DNA of 64,000 nt from Heliopora coerulea (Eukaryota > Cnidaria > Anthozoa > Scleralcyonacea > Helioporidae): the NCBI GenBank assembly GCA_030142905.1, contig JASJOG010000103.1, positions 839,501-903,500 of the forward strand, in the 5' to 3' direction. Each line of letters begins with the position of its first letter. Position 1 is the stretch's first letter. Under the pieces are notes generated by a model. That model worked only from the letters and a program-made list of their open reading frames with translations, ran no database searches and was not told where the DNA came from. Positions 53,501 through 59,500 of this stretch are shown here, piece after piece. The position numbers were made by a program, and so were the translations under genes.

Positions 53501-56500
53501 GCTCTGACTTTACGCAGTTCCTCTTTCATTACACTGTTTTGAGACTCAGTGTCCATTAGTTTCCTACAAAAACACGACTTAACCGATCAACACAATATTG
53601 CGAACGAACAACGGCGTAACATTTTGATTTCCATACTTCTCTGTGACGACACTGCCAGCCTTCACTCTATTTAACTCGTCTGCAAGGATTTGTTTAGCCT
53701 AGAAAAACAAATACAAATAAAGTTGGTCTACAATACTAATTTTGGTAGAGTGTCGGACTAGTGATCCGAAGGTCGCTGGTTCGAATCCCAGTCTATGTCA
53801 AGTAGAGTTTTTCTCTACTTGCCCGGTATGGGTTCGTTTACTTGGAGTAGTACTTTATATATATATATATATATATCACCCAAATACACAATTCCACATA
53901 ATTACTCAACTTCAGCTTAACAGACTTAGTCTGTGCAGAGATATGGAGGAAACTAGTTAGTTTCGAAATATCGAATACAAATACCATCACCCTACGGCCT
54001 GCTCCCGGCTTGGCCTTGTAGCTCAGTTGGTAGAGTGTCGGACTAGTAAACTGAAGGTCGCGGGTTCGAATCCCAGGCGTGGTCAAGTAGAGTGTTTCTC
54101 TACTTGTCTGGTATGGGTTCGGTCACTTGGATTAGTACTAATATATATATCCTTGTTCTTCAATCAAGTACACAATTCCACACAAACACTAATTTTGTAA
54201 CTTTACTACTCAAACAAATAATGTAATAAAACTCATATTAATGTGAGAAATTGTACCTATAGGTACCGCCAAGCTTAGTTGTTTGCTGTTTAAGTCGTGT
54301 TAAGTCGACATCTAGATGGAACCTTCAAGCTTCTGATCACTGGTCAGTCGCTCTGACCACTGAGCCACTAGAACCAAAAAAGCAGAGTTAAGCAACTTAC
54401 GGTATTTAAACCTGGGACGAGTCAGTCGGAATGACCGGCTGGACTGCAAGTCGTTAGATGGGAGGACTGCACCTGTCGACTGACTCGTCCCAGGCTTAAA
54501 TACCTTAAGTAAACTTGCTCTGCCATCTGAGTTCTAGTGCCTGAATAGTTGGAGAGCTCGAATAGCATTCTAAGAGTTGCGGTTCGAGTCAACTCCGCAG
54601 CTCAGAGTTTTCCTGAGTCCTGTCGACTCAACACAGCATGAACAGCAAATATCCTCGAAAGTATTGTTATTTTAATATTTTGAAACCCATTTCAAATTTC
54701 AAGTAAAACATGATTAATGATTAGATATTCTGGAAAAATCTGAAGGGATTGTCAGATGAATGCGTACGCTTTTTAAGCCCGATTACTCAGGAAAGATTTC
54801 CAATTTCTGGGCTTAAATCAAACCGGTCACCATTTGTTATCTCGGAGTCATCAAAGAGCTAAGTTGGAAGAACGAAGGTCAATACGCGCACTGGTTTTTA
54901 ACTACAATCATTGACAAATTCAGTCGGAGCAATTTAAAAGACTTTCCTTGTCATTGCCTGAAAGACGAGTATGATGAATTTAACCCCGCTCCCGTTCTCT
55001 CAAGGTTGTTTCTACACGGATGAACATGATAAGCGATTCGCAAGAGAGACTGCAAACATCCTTTTCTTGCAGCACAACATTTATTAGGGGTCGGGGGAAT
55101 AGTAATATGTACATTGTTTTGTTCCAACAAATTTGTCAATGATTGTAGAGTAACTTATGAACTGACAAGACTGCCAGTGTCTAGCCACCAATGACCCACC
55201 TCAAGTTCCTTTTTCAAGGTCGCTTGTAAAGCGAGGAGTTCCTGTTTGTTCATTTTGTGTGAACGTCGGGCTTGCCAATCTTTGTCTCCCTAAAAAAATT
55301 AAAAAAAAAAAAAATCCACCATTAGTTTTGACGTACTGCATAATGGCGTTCAGTTACCATATCGGTATCGGCTTTGTCCGAAGACATTGACGAAACTTAT
55401 GTGTCGAAAAATGAACTCTAATGTAGCTCCTACTCGTTTACTAACATCCGCTTTTAAATTGTAATATATTAACTAGTTAATCATTTATTTAGACACGTAA
55501 CGGTCAGGAGCATGTAACACTCGCTGAACTACAAGCGTATGTTAATATGAAAATACATAAAAATAATTACAATAATGACACTATGAATGGCTATATTATA
55601 AACGAGGACTGTTTGACTTGATATCCAAACACCAAAATGAACGTTGAAAACGAGGAAATAGCCAAGTTTTATCGACAACTTCGAGGAGCTTTGATATGAG
55701 ACAAGACATTACTTTCGACTCATGGCATCTCATTAAAGATTGCACACACGTAAGAAAGCTATACGTAAGGACGTTACACGCACATAATATCACATCACAT
55801 GGATGAAACTTATCCGAATTTCGTGCTATATTTATGCATTAATAAGCGTATGACGTCATTAGATAAAGGTTAAGATGTTATTGTTCAATGCTTTAAATGA
55901 CAGATTTCTTGTATTCATGGGAATTGGTTCACGCTCAAAAAACAGTCTCATACCATTTCTTTGGTATTCAAACAACAGACGCATAACGCATGGCACTTCA
56001 ATCGACGTGTTTATTGTACGACCGGTGCCGTAGAAATAACTGAACGTTATTTTTTGCCTGTGATGGCGAATGGTTACGCGGACGTGTTACGCGTCGAGTG
56101 TAACCGGTGCCGAAAAAACAAACTCCTCCACATTATTGTTTCTTCACTACAAATTAAATTAAAAATAAAGATTAGAGGTTGAATGCCCGAATGTTTACTT
56201 TCTGTATAATGGGGCATATCTTTGAAATTCAATCCCATCAGAAATTGGAGATAGTAAAACTTTTTCTTGCTTTCAGAATAAAATTGCTACTTGCATCGAG
56301 CTAAACATTAAGTAGTTAAATCAAACGTGTAAATATAGATTATTAGTACCTTATTTCATGTTTTAGTAATTCTGTAAATAGTTAAATGTTTACCCTTACC
56401 TCCTTACATCTTGTTATTAGGTTTTAGTGTAGTTTTTTCTATTGTAATTTCTGTAACTTCTGTAATTTTTTTTTTCCCAATTCACACACGCCTCTCGTGG

Positions 56501-59500
56501 AAATCAACTTCGGTTGACGAGGCCAGCGTGTTAAAATAAAGGTATTCATTCATTCATTCACAGCGGCTGTTCAAAAACATCCTGTAACTTTTTTCTAACT
56601 GACTTATCTAATAAATAAAGCCTATTAATTTTAGAAAAGGTCACGAAATTTGAGATGAACCTTGCTGATTTTGGAACAATTAAGCATCAAAATTATTGGG
56701 GGCGTACTGGCCACTTGATCTGAACATTGAACGGGGTCAGTTCACAGAAGAGTACACAAAACAAAAATATCGGAATCTGGTGAAGCTTGGACTCTGTTAA
56801 TAATGGGCCGACGTTTGCTGGAGAATATCGATTACCGAAGATAAATTAATATCTTTTAAACATGCAGTAACAGTAAAACCGTATTTACTTACTCGTGAAA
56901 GTGTTCCATAGCCAGAAGGAGGCTTCAAAGCTTCTAATTCTTCGGTCATTTTGGTTGCCAGTGCCTGGAGATAACCCCTTGCTTCTTTCTCATCACTTAC
57001 CCTGCAGTAACAATAAGCAAACACAATCGCTTAATATGTAATTTAAATGGCGTATTGGTGGGGATGGTTTGCGTACTACGCCATGTATTTTTAATAGGAA
57101 GCAACTAGTCGAAAATGCCGGATCAAGCATACCAAGGTCGGTTAGATTGGATCTTCAACTGGAGTTTCTCCAATTTTTTAAAATATTCGGTTATCATTTC
57201 TAAGAGTCTTTGTGACTTAAAGCTGTGGTATTGCCTTTTTATATTTGTCCGTTTCCGAGTGTTCCTCTTGCCGAAACATTTCAGCTTTAGTCGGTTTGTG
57301 TAAAAGCACAAACATCTATTAAGCATTTTCAACCGTTACAGATATGAGAATTTCCAGGTAATCCAACCTGTTCTCTAGGATGTTTAATAGGCTGGTAGTT
57401 GTAAGTGATCTTACAAAGATTAGAAACCACATAACAAAATTTCTAGCATGTTTGAAAAATTTTTGCGTTAGTGAAGTAGTCATAGTAGATTACCGAATGA
57501 TCAGTTTATTCAGTTATTTGTGCGATACTAAAACGGACATTCGTTCTCAAGACGTTATTTGGAGTCGCGGTTTAACCAGCAGTGCAATTTTACAAATTTA
57601 TCAAGAAATTTTGTTAAGTGATCCAATCTATAGGCAGGCGTTCCTCTGATTTGCTGTTCATTCCTAACAAGTCGTAGGAACGACAATGCGAACCAGCGTT
57701 TTCCGATACGTTTCAAAGTAAAGCATTTTGTTGGTACACTGCCCTGTGAGCTCCGCTTCTATTTAAAGTCGTAGACTGATAGTAGAACGCAAAATGCACC
57801 GAACCGTGGACGGAACCTTTGACTGTTTTATGTGAGCTATATTGCCAAACAACGACGTTTTCTTCTTTAAACTTCATAATCCGATAAAAAGCAATCGTAT
57901 AAGGCCTACTTAAGCTACGTGTACATAATTTTAAGTGCAATGACGCAGTAAGATGTTGCAATTAATAACAGGAGATGCAGAGAGATAATAATGGAAAGTG
58001 TCGTGTGGTTTTGCATTTACACGTTGTTTTTGTCGAACTACCATCGAGCACCTTTAGGATTAAAAACTGCGTGAGAATATTAAACTATACAAAGGCCTAG
58101 CTGCGCCATTTTCTGCACTACAAATTCTTTTTAGCCATTTCAAAAATGCTAAACGACAAATACGAATACTCTTAAGCTACTGGACAACTGTTCAAGTGCA
58201 AAGTTAAACTGGTCCAAAAAAGGCTGTAAAAATATCATTAACTTACACTCGCAGGGTCAACTTAAACTCATTTCGTTACTGGATAATAGGTTTTGTAAGG
58301 CTCCATCAACACGATAAGATTGTCGTACGCTATCGTTCATTGTGATGTATGCGACTGAATCACTAACTTCTGCAGTGACGTATTGTGACATTGGGAAGCT
58401 AATCGTAACCAAGTACTGTTCCTTATTTTCAACATTGCATAAGCCAGGACGAACAATCACATGTGACAATTGTATCGTCTCAACGAGTTCTGACAAGATA
58501 GTCTCAACTAAACAAGTATTTACAATTTATACAATTTTTCGCGCGCTTTTGTGACTAGGGACCTCAAGATCGCACGATGGCGACGCCAAAGTCAACGTCA
58601 AAACCAGGAAGGGACTGGGGAAGGAACGCCGTCGTGGATATCACAACAGAGAGTTTACGAAAACACGACGTGGACATCCAGGAGGTCGCGGCCTTACAAG
58701 ATTTCACTTCCAAAACAAAAGGAATTAGTAATTTGTGATCCTTAAAGTATTCTTCATGCCGTCCTAGCTTCATGCAAGACATAAGAAAGACCATTTCCAC
58801 CTTTTCACGACCACGGCGGCGCTTAAAACACGGAGAGTTTTAAGCTGTGTTTAATGAGAGACGTTATTCAAGTGGCCAGAATTGCTTCGAAGTATTTCTT
58901 TGGAAGAAAATAAATGTCCTAAGTTTAACATGAGTGGTTTTCTTCACTTCCGTAGAATTTAAACAACTTAGTTTATTGGCGTCGACGTCGCAATCTTCGT
59001 AAACTCCCCAACGCTACCACGACGACGTTGGTTATAATAACATAATAATAAATTCTTTATTATACTGTTAAAAAAATCCTATCAGCATAAAAGCTGGTAT
59101 TAACGGGAGAACAGTGCTAATAAAACATAAATTAACAATGTAACAAAATCGAAAAAATAACCTAAATTAGTCTATAAACTACAAATATGGGAATCTTTAT
59201 CACTGTCTAAAAGATACATATAAATAGAACGTTTAAAACTCGTAATAGAAGTGATTTTTCTGATATATCTAGGCAGAGAATTCCGGTCCTTTGCACCGGC
59301 GTACGAAAACATTGTTTGTCCCATCCTACTTTTAACTTTTGGTAAGTCCAATAACGTTTCATCTCGAGTTCGAGTTCTCTGTTACACTAATACGGAATTT
59401 AAAAACGTCTAATAATTGTTCACGACAATTTAAATTATTTAAAATTTTAAAAATTAGTACAAATCTAAAAAATCTTCTCCTATTAAACAAAGTTAAGAGA

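Noticed and set aside
54012..54084. Functional tRNA-Thr gene
   Set aside because: The anticodon stem has mismatches, there is no T-run terminator directly after the acceptor stem, and a SINE tail shared with the copy at 53738 follows.
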